From Gemmatimonadetes bacterium 13_1_20CM_4_69_16 (GTDB taxonomy: Bacteria; Gemmatimonadota; Gemmatimonadetes; Gemmatimonadales; GWC2-71-9), in assembly GCA_001919865.1 (NCBI GenBank), contig MNIR01000058.1, positions 1 through 64,000 of the forward strand: 64,000 nucleotides of DNA. Direction: 5' to 3'. Below the pieces are notes generated by a model, which did no database searches, was not told the DNA's origin, and saw only the letters and a program-made list of their open reading frames with translations. The translations under genes and the position numbers were made by a program. Positions 1-8,812 of this stretch are shown one piece after another; the first letter of the stretch is position 1; every line of letters starts with the position of its first letter.

Positions 1-1092
1 GATGATCTCGGCGTCGTGCGCCTGTCGCAGCAGCTTGGGGAAGCGCTCCGGGTCGAGTGGCTCCGCCGCGGCGCCCTTGAGCTCGATCATGGTGTCCCGC
101 AGCTGGTCAGCGCTGACCGGCTTCTCGCCGCCGCCCAGCCGCGAGAGGGCCTGCTTGAGGAGACCGTACGCCTCGCCGAGCGAGAACCCCCCGCCCCCGC
201 CCCCAGTCCCGCCCGCTGCGCGCCGGGCGCGGCCGTCTTCGGGCCGACGGCGCGGTCCACGGGACCGCTCCTCGCGGGGCGCTTCGGTACGGAGCCCGGT
301 GGGTTGCGCCGCGGCGCCGGGCACACCGGGCCCGAGCCCGATCTCGTATTGCCCGTTGTCGAGCTTGGTGAGGTTGATGAGTCCCTTGTGCGCCGCCTCG
401 ACCACGAACTTCGAGAAGCGCGAAAACCCGAGATCCTTCTCGTTGAAGGTCGGGTCGATCTCCTGCATCACCTGCTTGAGCCGGTCGGAGCGCATGACGT
501 CGTTGTGCGCCGTCATCTGCTTCACGGCCTCGATCACGAGCTCCCACGGGTCGTGGCGCACGTGGGTGACATCGGACTCCTTGGTGAGCCCCGCGAGCTC
601 GTTGTAGGAGTAGTACTCGTCGCAGTTCTGGATCAACAGGTCGCTCGACGACTCGCGGATCCCCACGCCGATCACGTACTTGCCGTACTCCTTGAGCTTC
701 AGCACGAGGGAGGAGAAGTCCGAATCCCCCGACAGCAGGATGAACGTGCCGATCTCGGGCCGCGTGAAGACGAGCTCGAGCGCGTCCACCGCCAAGCGAA
801 TGTCGGTCGCGTTCTTTTTGTTCGATCCGTAGGCGGGCGCCCAGATCATGTCGATCGAGGACTCGGCCAGCGGGACGATGTACTGAGGGTAGCGGCGCCA
901 GTCGGCGTAGGCGCGCTGCACCGCGACCTTGCCCTTGATGATGTCCGACTGCAGCAGGCGCCGCAGCTCCGACTGGAGGTCCGACCGGATCCCCATCGTC
1001 ACGTTGTCGAAGTCGATCAGCAGCGCCGCGTTGGGCGCGTGGGCGGGGGGTTCTTTGTGCGGCCGTGTCAAGTGTGCATGCGGCTGGGTCAT
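1..1092 (-). CDS. NYN-domain RNase-like protein with two LOTUS/OST-HTH domains (3' end cut by window)
   Basis: The reverse strand is open from ATG 1092 to the window edge. After a His/Pro-rich leader the protein starts an NYN/LabA fold (ALLIDFDNV) and keeps the family's acidic residues ([12 protein letters not shown]). This PIN-like fold typically acts as a metal-dependent ribonuclease. A first LOTUS (OST-HTH) domain follows ([11 protein letters not shown] through GLINL), then a Gly/Pro-rich linker, then the start of a second LOTUS domain ([12 protein letters not shown] and [14 protein letters not shown]) at the edge. LOTUS domains bind RNA, including G-rich or G4 RNA. The start overlaps the stop of the upstream acyl-CoA synthetase by 4 bp (ATGA), so the two are probably cotranscribed. 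The RNA target is unknown. Confidence 0.85.
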   Translation of the reverse strand, partial: MTQPHAHLTRPHKEPPAHAPNAALLIDFDNVTMGIRSDLQSELRRLLQSDIIKGKVAVQRAYADWRRYPQYIVPLAESSIDMIWAPAYGSNKKNATDIRLAVDALELVFTRPEIGTFILLSGDSDFSSLVLKLKEYGKYVIGVGIRESSSDLLIQNCDEYYSYNELAGLTKESDVTHVRHDPWELVIEAVKQMTAHNDVMRSDRLKQVMQEIDPTFNEKDLGFSRFSKFVVEAAHKGLINLTKLDNGQYEIGLGPGVPGAAAQPTGLRTEAPREERSRGPRRRPEDGRARRAAGGTGGGGGGFSLGEAYGLLKQALSRLGGGEKPVSADQLRDTMIELKGAAAEPLDPERFPKLLRQAHDAEII

Positions 1093-2198
1093 GTGGTTGC
1101 GCTCAGTTCCAGGCCGACGACCTGCGTGAGCTCCCGTCGCTTCACCTTCCCGCTCCCGGTCAGCGGGAAGGCGTCGAAGAAGCGCACCAGGTCGGGCACT
1201 TTGTTGTCGGCGACGGACTCACGGCAGAACTCCTTGAGCTCGTCGCCCGTCACGATGGATCCCTCCGTGGCCACGACGCAGGCGCAGATCAGCTCACCCA
1301 ACGTCTCGTTGGGGATGCCGACGACGCACGCGTCGCCCACGGCAGGGTGCGTCCGGAGGAGGTCCTCCAGCTCGCGGGGATAGATCTTGTAGCCGCCGCG
1401 GATGATCACCTCGTTGCGGCGGCCGACGATCCTGACGTAGCCTTCGTCGTCCACGATGGCGAGGTCGCCCGTCAGGAAAAATCCCTCCGGGGTGAGGGAC
1501 CGCGCCGTCTCGCCGGGCATCCGGTAGTAGCCCAGCATGACGTTCGGTCCCTTCACCGCCACCTCGCCGACCGCCTCGGGCCCGTGCAGTGCGCCGCTCT
1601 GCAAATCCACCACGCGCACCTCCACTCCCGGGACCGCTCGGCCGACCGTGTGCGTCCGCCGCTCGGGCGCATCCCCGAAACGGGTGATCGTCACCGTGGG
1701 CCCCGTTTCCGTGAGCCCGTAGGCGATCTGGACGTCGCACCACTGCCGGATCCGGCCGGCCAGCTCCGGGGAGACCGGGCTCCCCGCCACCAGCCCAGAG
1801 CGGCACGTAGTGGGTCGCTGCTCCTCGAACGAGGGATCGCGCATGAGGAGCTCGAACATCGTGGGGACGCCGTGCACCGCGCGCACTTCCGCCTGGCGCA
1901 ACTGGTACTTGAGCTCGTGCAGGCTGAGCGAGGGATCGAGCGGGACGAGCACGGCGCCGCGATAGGCCGCCGCCAGGAAGGTCACCACCCACTCCGGCCA
2001 GTTCGGCAGGTCAACGGCCAGCCGGTCGCCCGGCTGCACACCCAGCCCGGCGAACGCATCGGCGAGCGCCAGGGCTTCCCGTTCGGCCTGCGCATAGCTC
2101 ATCCGACGTGACCCGAATACCAGGAACTCCCGCTCGGGATGCGCTTTCGCCCGCTCGGCGAAGAGCGCCGCCAGATGATGTGTCGCCACGTCTACCAC
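1089..2198 (-). CDS. AMP-dependent acyl-CoA synthetase/ligase, internally deleted
   Basis: The C-terminal half is a clear ANL-superfamily enzyme: YGLTETGP (A5), TGDLA (A7), GGYKIYP, and a C-terminal lysine region [10 protein letters not shown] (A10). The N-terminal half is also normal ([23 protein letters not shown]). Between [10 protein letters not shown] and [10 protein letters not shown], at about 1872-1892, the protein jumps over roughly 100-130 residues that in relatives carry the ATP-binding P-loop (A3, TSGTTGxPKG). The reading frame stays open. Without that motif adenylation should fail, so this is either an in-frame deletion pseudogene or an assembly collapse. GTG codons at 2207, 2198 and 2189 are all possible starts; an ATG at 2354 would run into the divergent regulator. 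Confidence 0.75.
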   Translation of the reverse strand: MVDVATHHLAALFAERAKAHPEREFLVFGSRRMSYAQAEREALALADAFAGLGVQPGDRLAVDLPNWPEWVVTFLAAAYRGAVLVPLDPSLSLHELKYQLRQAEVRAVHGVPTMFELLMRDPSFEEQRPTTCRSGLVAGSPVSPELAGRIRQWCDVQIAYGLTETGPTVTITRFGDAPERRTHTVGRAVPGVEVRVVDLQSGALHGPEAVGEVAVKGPNVMLGYYRMPGETARSLTPEGFFLTGDLAIVDDEGYVRIVGRRNEVIIRGGYKIYPRELEDLLRTHPAVGDACVVGIPNETLGELICACVVATEGSIVTGDELKEFCRESVADNKVPDLVRFFDAFPLTGSGKVKRRELTQVVGLELSATT

Positions 2199-2274
2199 GT
2201 CCCTCACAACGTTCGGAGTCTTTGAAAATAAACAACTTGCGTCCCAATGGCTACTGCGCGCCACCAGACTGGCA

Positions 2275-2320
2275 TTGACAGCACTCCTCCTTTGTATCAC
2301 TGTATCGTTACAATGATACA
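2275..2320. promoter_or_regulatory. Palindromic operator and -35-like box upstream of GntR/ABC operon
   Basis: Bases 2293-2320 form a 28-bp dyad with outer arms TGTATCA and TGATACA (perfect inverted repeat) and an inner TGTA-TCGT-TACA. Only four positions break symmetry. A TTGACA at 2275-2280 lies just upstream, and TACAAT at 2309-2314 could be a -10 element inside the dyad, although the two are not ideally spaced. The site is 12 bp before the GTG start of a GntR/YtrA-type repressor. Autorepression through this site is the usual arrangement for that subfamily; that it happens here is inference. Confidence 0.6.
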
Positions 2321-2332
2321 CAGCGACTGAGT

Positions 2333-2713
2333 GTGTTCGAGCATCTCGACCCACGCAGCCCCACGCCGCTGTACGCGCAAATCGCGAATCGCGTCAGAGT
2401 CGCGATCGCGGCGGGTGAGCTACACCCTGCCACGGCGCTCCCCTCGGTGCGACAGCTCGCGGCGCAGCTGCGAGTGAACCCCGCGACGGTCGTCCAGGCC
2501 TATCGCGACCTCGAGACCGACGGATTCGTGGAGATGCGACAGGGTGCGGGCACGTTCGTGCGGGAAGTCGCTCCCGCAGGGCGGGCGCGCGAGCGCGCAC
2601 GGCAAGCCGCGGCGCTGGTGCACGAGATGCTCGCTCAAGCGGGACGCCTCGGCGTGTCGCGGCAAGAGCTGCAGGCGGCCATCGCGGAGGAAATCGGAGT
2701 GGGAACACCATGA
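2333..2713 (+). CDS. GntR-family transcriptional regulator, YtrA subfamily
   Basis: 126 residues. An N-terminal winged helix (residues about 8-76, ending [13 protein letters not shown]) is followed by a short helical tail with no large effector domain, which is the YtrA pattern. Residues [20 protein letters not shown] are the recognition helix region. YtrA regulators normally repress their own ABC-transporter operon. The gene starts with GTG, follows a 28-bp palindrome, and overlaps the ABC ATPase by 4 bp (ATGA), which supports local autoregulation. Confidence 0.88.
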   Translation: MFEHLDPRSPTPLYAQIANRVRVAIAAGELHPATALPSVRQLAAQLRVNPATVVQAYRDLETDGFVEMRQGAGTFVREVAPAGRARERARQAAALVHEMLAQAGRLGVSRQELQAAIAEEIGVGTP

Positions 2714-3606
2714 CCAACGCCGTCGAGCTCCACCAGGTGCGGTATCGCGCCAGCAGGACGTTCGAGATCGGCAATCTGGACTTGAACGTTCGGTCCGGCT
2801 CCATCTACGGTTTCCTCGGTCCGAACGGCTCCGGCAAGACCACCACGATGCGCTTGGCGCTGGGGTTGCTGCGCCCCCTGTCCGGTCGCATCACCGTGCT
2901 GGGCGACGAGATCCCCGCCAATGCGCCGCGCGTCCTCGCCCGCGTCGGGTACGTCCCAGAGCAGCCGCACTTGGACCCCACGCTCACGGTGCGCGAGTCG
3001 CTGCGCTTCCAGGCGGCGTTCTATGCGACCTGGGACTGGCCGCGAGCGGAGCAGCTGCTGCGCCAGTTCGATCTCGAAGAGCGGAACACCTTCGGCCGCC
3101 TGTCGAAGGGGCAGAAAGGCAAGCTGATGACGCTGCTCGCCTTGGCGCAGCGACCGGAGCTGCTCGTGCTCGACGAGCCGACCGACGGGCTCGACCCCGT
3201 GGTGCGTCGGGACGTGTTGTCGGCGCTGCTCGACTACGTGTCGCAACACCAGGCCACCGTCTTCATCTCCAGTCACCTCGTCCACGAGCTGGAGCGCATC
3301 TGCGACTGGATCGGCGTCATGGACAACGGTCGGCTCATCACCGAGGTGCCGATGGACCGTTTCAAGAACGGGATAAAGCGACTGCGTGTCGCGGATGCCC
3401 CGCCGACTGTCGCCGACGCGCCGTTCGTGATCCTGGCGCGCGAGCGCGCCAACGGGCGCGTCGAGACGTGGGTGGTTCGCGATTGGGAGCCCGCAATGGC
3501 GGCGTATTTCGAGACCGTCGGGGCCGCCCTCAACGACGTGATCGACCTCGATCTCGAGGAGGGGTTCGTGGAGCTGCTTCGCACGTTTCGAGCTCCGCGC
3601 GGCTAG
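2710..3606 (+). CDS. ABC transporter ATP-binding protein
   Basis: 298 residues. Walker A GPNGSGKT is at about 37-44, Walker B LLVLDEP at about 151-157, and a switch His lies in ISSHLVHE. The signature is LSKGQKGK (131-138) rather than LSGGQ, as seen in YtrB/CcmA-like export ATPases. The C-terminal 80 residues carry no recognised domain. It is translationally coupled to the GntR regulator and lies 9 bp before a membrane permease, so the three form a regulator-ATPase-permease exporter. The substrate cannot be read from the sequence; many YtrA-controlled transporters respond to cell-wall stress. Confidence 0.9.
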   Translation: MTNAVELHQVRYRASRTFEIGNLDLNVRSGSIYGFLGPNGSGKTTTMRLALGLLRPLSGRITVLGDEIPANAPRVLARVGYVPEQPHLDPTLTVRESLRFQAAFYATWDWPRAEQLLRQFDLEERNTFGRLSKGQKGKLMTLLALAQRPELLVLDEPTDGLDPVVRRDVLSALLDYVSQHQATVFISSHLVHELERICDWIGVMDNGRLITEVPMDRFKNGIKRLRVADAPPTVADAPFVILARERANGRVETWVVRDWEPAMAAYFETVGAALNDVIDLDLEEGFVELLRTFRAPRG

Positions 3607-3615
3607 GAGGTCAAC

Positions 3616-4272
3616 ATGTTCGACGTGATCCTCTACACCCAGTGGAAATGGTCCCGCCTGATCATTGTGCTCGGAAGCCTGGCGGGATTCGCGCTGCCGA
3701 TCGTATCGGTGCAGGGCGCGGCGAGCGGGGACCGGGGCGCGCTCGCCGCCGGTGCGCTGCTTCAGACAGTGCAGTCCTGGGGAGTGTTGTACCCGGTACT
3801 CGCCGCCGCACTCGGGCTGCTGGTCGCGATCGCCACCTGGGCCCCCGATCATCGCGGGCGCCACGTCCACGCCCTGTCGCTCCCGGTCGCACGTTGGCGT
3901 TACGTCCTGCTGCGGTTCGCGAGCGGCGCCACACTGCTCGCGCTACCGATCCTGGCGGTGCTGGCTGGTGCCATACTCGCGACGTGGAGCGCAACCATTC
4001 CCGTCGGACTGCGGGGATACGCTCTCGCGCTGGCCGCGCGATTCGCGCTCGCAGTGCTCGTGGCGTATGCCGTATTCTTTGCCGTGTCCGCGGGGACGGC
4101 ACGGACCGCGGGGATCATCCTCGCGGTGATCGGGAGCGTGATTCTGCTACAGATCGTGGCGAGCGTGGCGAACGTCGACCTCGACGTGTTCGGGGAGCTG
4201 CAGGTGGCGGTTCTCAACTGGCCGGGGCCGCTCGCCATCTTCACCGGACGCTGGATGCTGATCGATGTGTAG
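3616..4272 (+). CDS. ABC-2-like membrane permease
   Basis: 218 residues with about six hydrophobic segments (for example LIIVLGSLAGFALPIVSV and GIILAVIGSVILLQIVASVA). A strong Shine-Dalgarno AGGAGG (3605-3610) sits ahead of ATG 3616. It lacks conserved catalytic motifs and is assigned from topology and from following the ABC ATPase by 9 bp. It overlaps the next secreted-protein gene by 8 bp. Confidence 0.75.
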   Translation: MFDVILYTQWKWSRLIIVLGSLAGFALPIVSVQGAASGDRGALAAGALLQTVQSWGVLYPVLAAALGLLVAIATWAPDHRGRHVHALSLPVARWRYVLLRFASGATLLALPILAVLAGAILATWSATIPVGLRGYALALAARFALAVLVAYAVFFAVSAGTARTAGIILAVIGSVILLQIVASVANVDLDVFGELQVAVLNWPGPLAIFTGRWMLIDV

Positions 4273-5437
4273 CCCGGCGCTGCAAGAAGGATGGCAGCCC
4301 CCGGCCGCGGAATGCGCGGCGTTGATCCGACCGTTTCAGGGGCGTGCTACGAAACGCTTGCTGCTCCCGCTCTTCGCCGTCGCGGTCCAGTCGCTCTCGG
4401 GGCAAGACGTTCCCCGATTGCAAGCCCGCGCGGACAGCCTGGTTCGCGAGTGGCGCCGGGCAAGCGCCCTGGCGGACATGGTAGACAGCCTCGACCACGC
4501 GCGGGCGGCCGGCGGTACGGACACGATCAGCGTCGGCGCGCTGCGGATCGTCACAAACCCGTCCCCGGCGCGCCTGCGGGAAGCCGCGTCCCGCGCCTGG
4601 CCGGTCATCGACAGCCTGTACGGCACCGAGGCCCGGCAGCTCGCGCAGCGCCCCTACCTCATCGCGCCGTACGACCCCGACACCACCAGTCCGAAACCGA
4701 CGCTGCGTGGCGCGATCCAAGTCCCCTGGGACCAGGACGTCACGTCGCTCGCCATGATCCTGGTGACGAACGTGCCGATCGGCCAGCCCGACGCGGCGTT
4801 GCACAACTGGCTGGGAGGGCTGGTGGTTCCGATCGTTCGCCCCGAGCAGGCCCGCGCGGCGGTGTATGTGCAGCTCGTGACGGCTCCCTCGCAGGCGGCG
4901 CGGAGCTGTTTCCTTGGGGTGATGAACGACTGCCGCAACGCGCTCGGCCTCGCCGAGTCGCCCGACCCGCTGCGGCAGTGGTACCCGAGCGTCGGCGAGC
5001 GACGCGCCTTGGTCGTGCGGTCGTTCGCGGAATACTTCGGCTACCTCGATCATGGCGCGCGCAAGCCGACGCTGCAGTCGTGCGGAGCGGGCAGTGATGC
5101 GGCGTGCACCGAGCTGCTGCGGTCGCTGCCCCCGGGAGTGCTACCACGACCGCTGACCTACGACGCCCGCGCGGCACTGGTGCACATCGCGTTGCGGCTC
5201 GGTGGCCGGGAGGCGTATCACCGATTGATCGCGACGCCGGCGCTGCCGATCCCCCAGCGCCTCGCCGGCGCCGCCGGTGTGAGCGTCGATAGCCTCGTCT
5301 CGCTGTGGCGAGCGGAGATCCTCGCCGCGCGACCGGCGCCCGTCACCGTTCCCCCTTGGGGTCCGTGGGTTGCGCTCGGATGGACGGCCGTCTTCGCGGT
5401 GTGCGCCCTACGGAGCTCGCGATGGCGCGTGAGCTGA
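4265..5437 (+). CDS. Hypothetical exported protein with C-terminal membrane anchor
   Basis: Up to 390 residues; I recognise no domain. A signal-like stretch RLLLPLFAVAVQSLSGQD lies about 30 residues in, so the true start may be the TTG near 4359 rather than ATG 4265. The body holds a short run with two cysteines (SCFLGVMNDC). The C-terminus has one hydrophobic segment (WVALGWTAVFAVCAL) followed by basic residues, suggesting a periplasmic domain anchored at the end. It has the same plan as the next gene and the two look like diverged paralogues. The Ala-Glu-Tyr-Phe region may be a degenerate peptidase-like fold, but no HExxH is visible. Confidence 0.6.
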   Translation: MCSPALQEGWQPPAAECAALIRPFQGRATKRLLLPLFAVAVQSLSGQDVPRLQARADSLVREWRRASALADMVDSLDHARAAGGTDTISVGALRIVTNPSPARLREAASRAWPVIDSLYGTEARQLAQRPYLIAPYDPDTTSPKPTLRGAIQVPWDQDVTSLAMILVTNVPIGQPDAALHNWLGGLVVPIVRPEQARAAVYVQLVTAPSQAARSCFLGVMNDCRNALGLAESPDPLRQWYPSVGERRALVVRSFAEYFGYLDHGARKPTLQSCGAGSDAACTELLRSLPPGVLPRPLTYDARAALVHIALRLGGREAYHRLIATPALPIPQRLAGAAGVSVDSLVSLWRAEILAARPAPVTVPPWGPWVALGWTAVFAVCALRSSRWRVS

Positions 5438-6618
5438 GGTGGTGGCTGGCGGCGGCGCTGCTCGCATGCGGCGCCGTCGCGATGGCGTACCTGCCGCCGC
5501 GCGGCGCGGCGCGGGAGGCCGGGGTGCGCGACGAGCCGTTCCGACAGACTCCGGCGCGGCTACGTGCGCAAGCGCTCGCCGCTCAGTGGCGTGCGGCGAA
5601 CCTGGCGCTGCGGCTCCCGGAGTATCGCAGGCGGCTGCAGCCGGAATTGCTGCGACGGCGCGAGCGAGACGCGCCGGGGCCGACGCTGCTCGTCGAGGCA
5701 CCCGACTCGCTCGCAGCGTTCGCCCACGAAGTGCTGAGCCCCGCACTGGATACTGTCGCGCGCCACTTGAGGCTCGGCGTGACCAAGGTCTCGGTGGGCC
5801 TGGTCGTCGATCTACGGCGCACCGTTTCGGCCAACCCCGCCGAAACACCCACTCAGGACTTTGCTGGGCCCGCCTACCTGTTTCCCGATTCGAGCGATCG
5901 GACCACCTGCGTGGCGCTGATCCCCGCCTGGCTTTGGACAGGCACTCTGCTCGCGGTCAAGCCGCCGGCGAGAAACCCGCGAGTCGAAGACTGGCTCCGG
6001 AGCGGCCTCGGGCCGTGTGCCTTCTATGCTGCCTACGGTGCCCCAGGCAAGGGAGTACGACGCTGGTTGACCAAGCGGGGCTATGACCTGGCCGGCTCCC
6101 CCGCCTGGGACGGAGCACCGCCGGAGCGACGTGAGTCCTTTGTGATGTACCAGGACGGGACACGCTGGAGGTGGTCGTGGTGGAGTGTCTACCGCTTCCC
6201 GGTCACCGCGATCGCCTGCCTGGGCGGCCGAACCATGAGCTGCGAGGCCGCCGTTCTCTGGGGTGCCGAGGAGACAACCGACGATTCCCCACCTCAATTC
6301 CTCGAGAGCGATACCCGGGGGTGGTGGCGGAGCCAACGCGTCCTCTACAGCGATCGCTATCTGGCAGAGGTGGCGCGGGAGGTGGGTCACGATCGGTTCC
6401 TGCGGTTCTGGAGTTCGACGGAACCGGTCGACACCGCCCTCGCAATCGCGCTCAAGATGCCGGTGGGCGAGTGGACCGAGCGCTGGCAGCGCCGCTTCGT
6501 GCCGCGGCTCCCGCTCGGGGCGGCCCCGCCCACCAGCAGCGCGGCGCTTGGCATTCTGCTCGCAGGACTCGCCGTGGTCGCCGTCGCTCTCGGCGCCGTC
6601 CGGCGACAGGTCAGATGA
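5422..6618 (+). CDS. Hypothetical exported protein, paralogue-like to its upstream neighbour
   Basis: 398 residues from ATG 5422 (MARELRWWLAAALLACG), overlapping the upstream gene by 16 bp. An N-terminal signal/anchor, a long soluble middle and a C-terminal hydrophobic segment (ALGILLAGLAVVAVALGAV) with a basic tail match the plan of the preceding gene. Both share motifs around a 'GVRRWL/HNWL...' stretch and a Cys pair in the middle (ACLGGRTMSCEAAVLWG). I recognise no catalytic motif. Position in the ABC operon suggests a periplasmic partner of the exporter, which is inference. Confidence 0.6.
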   Translation: MARELRWWLAAALLACGAVAMAYLPPRGAAREAGVRDEPFRQTPARLRAQALAAQWRAANLALRLPEYRRRLQPELLRRRERDAPGPTLLVEAPDSLAAFAHEVLSPALDTVARHLRLGVTKVSVGLVVDLRRTVSANPAETPTQDFAGPAYLFPDSSDRTTCVALIPAWLWTGTLLAVKPPARNPRVEDWLRSGLGPCAFYAAYGAPGKGVRRWLTKRGYDLAGSPAWDGAPPERRESFVMYQDGTRWRWSWWSVYRFPVTAIACLGGRTMSCEAAVLWGAEETTDDSPPQFLESDTRGWWRSQRVLYSDRYLAEVAREVGHDRFLRFWSSTEPVDTALAIALKMPVGEWTERWQRRFVPRLPLGAAPPTSSAALGILLAGLAVVAVALGAVRRQVR

Positions 6619-7064
6619 ACGTGCGCGTGACCGTCGCCCTCGCTTTAGCATCGGTGTTCGCGACGCCGGTAGCGCTCGCGCAGGGCGATCGGTGGGAGCG
6701 CCAGGTGCGCGGCCAGCTCGAGCGGGCCATGGCGTCACTCGGTGCGAAGGGAGCCGTGCGGTCCGCCGTGGCACGCGTCGGCGCGCTCGATACCGACGAG
6801 TCGGCGTCGCTGACATTAACACTCAATGCGGGGGTCTCCTACTTCGTGGTGGGCACTTGCGACGAGGATTGCGAGCGCCTCGGTCTCGTACTGTCCGACC
6901 TTGCGAGCCACGACCTGGCAGCCGACCGCGCGAGCGAAAACGCACCGGTGGTGCGGCTCACGCCTCCCCAGACGGCGTCGTACCGCGTGAAGGTCGTGAT
7001 GGAGCGTTGTCGCATGAATCCATGCCGCTTCGGCATCGCCCTGATCACTCTCCCACCACCTTGA
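6615..7064 (+). CDS. Small hypothetical secreted protein
   Basis: 149 residues. The signal peptide is [23 protein letters not shown] with a clear AxA-type cleavage site. The mature part is a compact domain with four cysteines (GTCDEDC and RCRMNPC), probably two disulfides, and a predicted beta-rich core ([17 protein letters not shown]), resembling pre-peptidase C-terminal-like beta sandwiches. It overlaps the upstream gene by ATGA and ends 20 bp inside the convergent yjbQ-like gene. Confidence 0.65.
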   Translation: MNVRVTVALALASVFATPVALAQGDRWERQVRGQLERAMASLGAKGAVRSAVARVGALDTDESASLTLTLNAGVSYFVVGTCDEDCERLGLVLSDLASHDLAADRASENAPVVRLTPPQTASYRVKVVMERCRMNPCRFGIALITLPPP

Positions 7065-7464
7065 CGATCACCCGCTTCTTGCGCTGCCCGTCCCACTCAC
7101 CGTAGAACACCCGCTGCCAGGGCCCGAAGTCGAGCTTCCCGTCGGTGACCGGCACGATCACCTCGTGACCGATCGTGAGGCTGCGCAAGTGCGCGGCGGC
7201 GTTGTCTTCTCCCGTCTCGTTATGCCGGTAACGCCCCGGGTCCCAGGGCGCCACCGTCTCCTCGAGCCACTTGAGGATGTCGGCCCAAAGGCCCGATTCG
7301 TGGTCATTCACGAACACCGAGGCCGTGATGTGCATGGCGCTGACCAGGGCGAACCCCTCCTGGATGCCGCTCTCCCGCACCTGTTCGGCCACCGCATCGG
7401 TGATGTCGATGATCTCCTGGCGGCGCTTCGTGTTGAACCAGAGGTAGTGGGTGTGGGACTTCAT
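7045..7464 (-). CDS. YjbQ/UPF0047 family secondary thiamine-phosphate synthase-like protein
   Basis: 139 residues, the normal family length. It has the conserved core ([20 protein letters not shown]) and the C-terminal block [19 protein letters not shown] that closes the trimer active site. Start ATG 7464 is chosen because a GGAG box lies just upstream and because the longer open frame only reads through a repeat element. Family members show weak thiamine-phosphate synthase activity; the physiological role is unsettled. It is convergent with, and overlaps, the preceding gene. Confidence 0.88.
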   Translation of the reverse strand: MKSHTHYLWFNTKRRQEIIDITDAVAEQVRESGIQEGFALVSAMHITASVFVNDHESGLWADILKWLEETVAPWDPGRYRHNETGEDNAAAHLRSLTIGHEVIVPVTDGKLDFGPWQRVFYGEWDGQRKKRVIVKVVGE

Positions 7465-7474
7465 GGGATCTCCA

Positions 7475-7560
7475 GAACGCGGAAGTGGGAACGCGGAACG
7501 CGGAACCGACGGGCCGGCGCGGGGATCACCTGTTCCGCGTTCCGACTTCCGCATTCCGCG
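7475..7560. repeat. Word-hairpin element, word GGAACGCGGAA
   Basis: The left arm repeats the word GGAACGCGGAA and the right arm (7532-7560) carries its complement TTCCGCGTTCC, with a GC-rich centre of about 28 bp. It sits between the divergent yjbQ-like and histidine kinase genes. Two elements with the same word occur at 60042-60119 and 61171-61250. Confidence 0.8.
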
Positions 7561-7577
7561 TTTGAGTGCGTGTCGAA

Positions 7578-7606
7578 TTGTCACACGGGTGCCGAACACC
7601 TAGATT
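7578..7606 (+). promoter_or_regulatory. Sigma70-like promoter of the two-component operon
   Basis: TTGTCA (7578-7583), a 17-bp spacer, and TAGATT (7601-7606). The expected start of transcription, near 7613, is only about 6 bases before ATG 7619, so the mRNA may be nearly leaderless. Confidence 0.45.
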
Positions 7607-7618
7607 GCCCCGTCAAAT

Positions 7619-8812
7619 ATGGCGCTCGCATTCCGCCAGCGGATCTTCTTCATCCTGGTCGCACTCACCGCGGCGCCGACCGCCCTGGCCGTCGTGGGGT
7701 GGGCGCTGGCGGTGCGCACCGTCGCGCCGTCGGCGGGGGCGCGGGTGGCGCTCGAAGAGGTTGCGGCGTCCGCGCGCCAGTTGATCGAACAGATGGACAC
7801 GACGCGCCTCACGGCGCGCGAGCGGGTGGCGTTCCGGCAGCACCTCGAGCAACTCTCGAATTCCGTGACCTTGGCGCGTCGGGCCGAAACCTATCTGCGC
7901 TATTACGCGGGCGGGTTCGCGGGCGTGGTCGTCGTGCTGGGGGCGTTCGCGGTGTTCGCAGGCGTTCGGATGGCGGGACACCTGTCGCGCCAACTGTCGC
8001 GGCCGATCGACGAGCTGGTGGGCTGGACCCGGCTCATCCGGCGCCGCATGCCGCTCCCAGCGGGGCCGCCTACGCGCGGGGCCCCCGAGTTCGAGGCGCT
8101 GCGTCAGGCGTTGCGGGAGCTTGCGACGGCGCTCGACGCGGCACGCGAGAAGGAGCTCGAGGCCGAGCGACTGCGGGCCTTCCGAGAAGTGGCACGCCGC
8201 GTGGCCCACGAAATCAAGAACCCGCTCACGGCGATGCGGATCGGGGTGGATCAACTGCGGCGGTCAGCCGGTCAGGCGGACGGCCCAATGGCGATGGCAG
8301 TGGAAGTGCTGGGGGCCGAGACCGAGCGGCTGGAGCGGCTCGCCAAGGAGTTCGCCGAGTTCGGGCGGCTGCCGGAGGGCCCGAAGAGTGAAGTCGATCT
8401 GGTCGACCTCCTGGTGGACCTGGGGAAGAGTGCGGTGCCGCCGGGGGTCGAGGTGTCGGTGCGCGCGAACGGGGAGCGGTGCACGATCCTGGGTCAATAC
8501 GATCCACTGCGGCGGGCCTTCGCGAACCTGCTGCGCAACGCCGCCGAGGCGATGGGGGGCCGCGGGCCGATCGATGTCGGAGTGGACCGAGACGGGGAGG
8601 GCGTGGTCGTCACGATCGCGGACCACGGCCCGGGCATCCCGGAGGACCTACGGCAGCGGGTGTTCGAACCCTACTTCACGACCAAACGGGACGGGACCGG
8701 CCTTGGCCTCGCGCTAGTGCGGCAGACGGTCGAGACGCATCACGGCACGATCACGGTCTCGGAGACGCCGGGCGGCGGCGCCACGTTTTCTATCGTGCTT
8801 TCGACGTCATGA
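7619..8812 (+). CDS. NtrB-type sensor histidine kinase
   Basis: 397 residues. Two membrane segments (about 8-30 and 98-117) flank a short periplasmic loop. A HAMP-like linker follows, then HisKA with phospho-acceptor His197 in AHEIKNPLTAM, and a HATPase domain with N box (NLLRNAAEAM), G1 (ADHGPGIP), F box (EPYFTTK) and G2 (GTGLGLALV). It autophosphorylates and passes phosphate to the sigma54 response regulator, whose start overlaps its stop (ATGA). The small sensor loop gives no clue to the signal. Confidence 0.92.
   Translation: MALAFRQRIFFILVALTAAPTALAVVGWALAVRTVAPSAGARVALEEVAASARQLIEQMDTTRLTARERVAFRQHLEQLSNSVTLARRAETYLRYYAGGFAGVVVVLGAFAVFAGVRMAGHLSRQLSRPIDELVGWTRLIRRRMPLPAGPPTRGAPEFEALRQALRELATALDAAREKELEAERLRAFREVARRVAHEIKNPLTAMRIGVDQLRRSAGQADGPMAMAVEVLGAETERLERLAKEFAEFGRLPEGPKSEVDLVDLLVDLGKSAVPPGVEVSVRANGERCTILGQYDPLRRAFANLLRNAAEAMGGRGPIDVGVDRDGEGVVVTIADHGPGIPEDLRQRVFEPYFTTKRDGTGLGLALVRQTVETHHGTITVSETPGGGATFSIVLSTS

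Noticed and set aside
16..1383. Long plus-strand ORFs at the left edge
   Set aside because: They are shadows of the NYN-LOTUS and synthetase genes, with low-complexity His/Arg/Val-rich translation.
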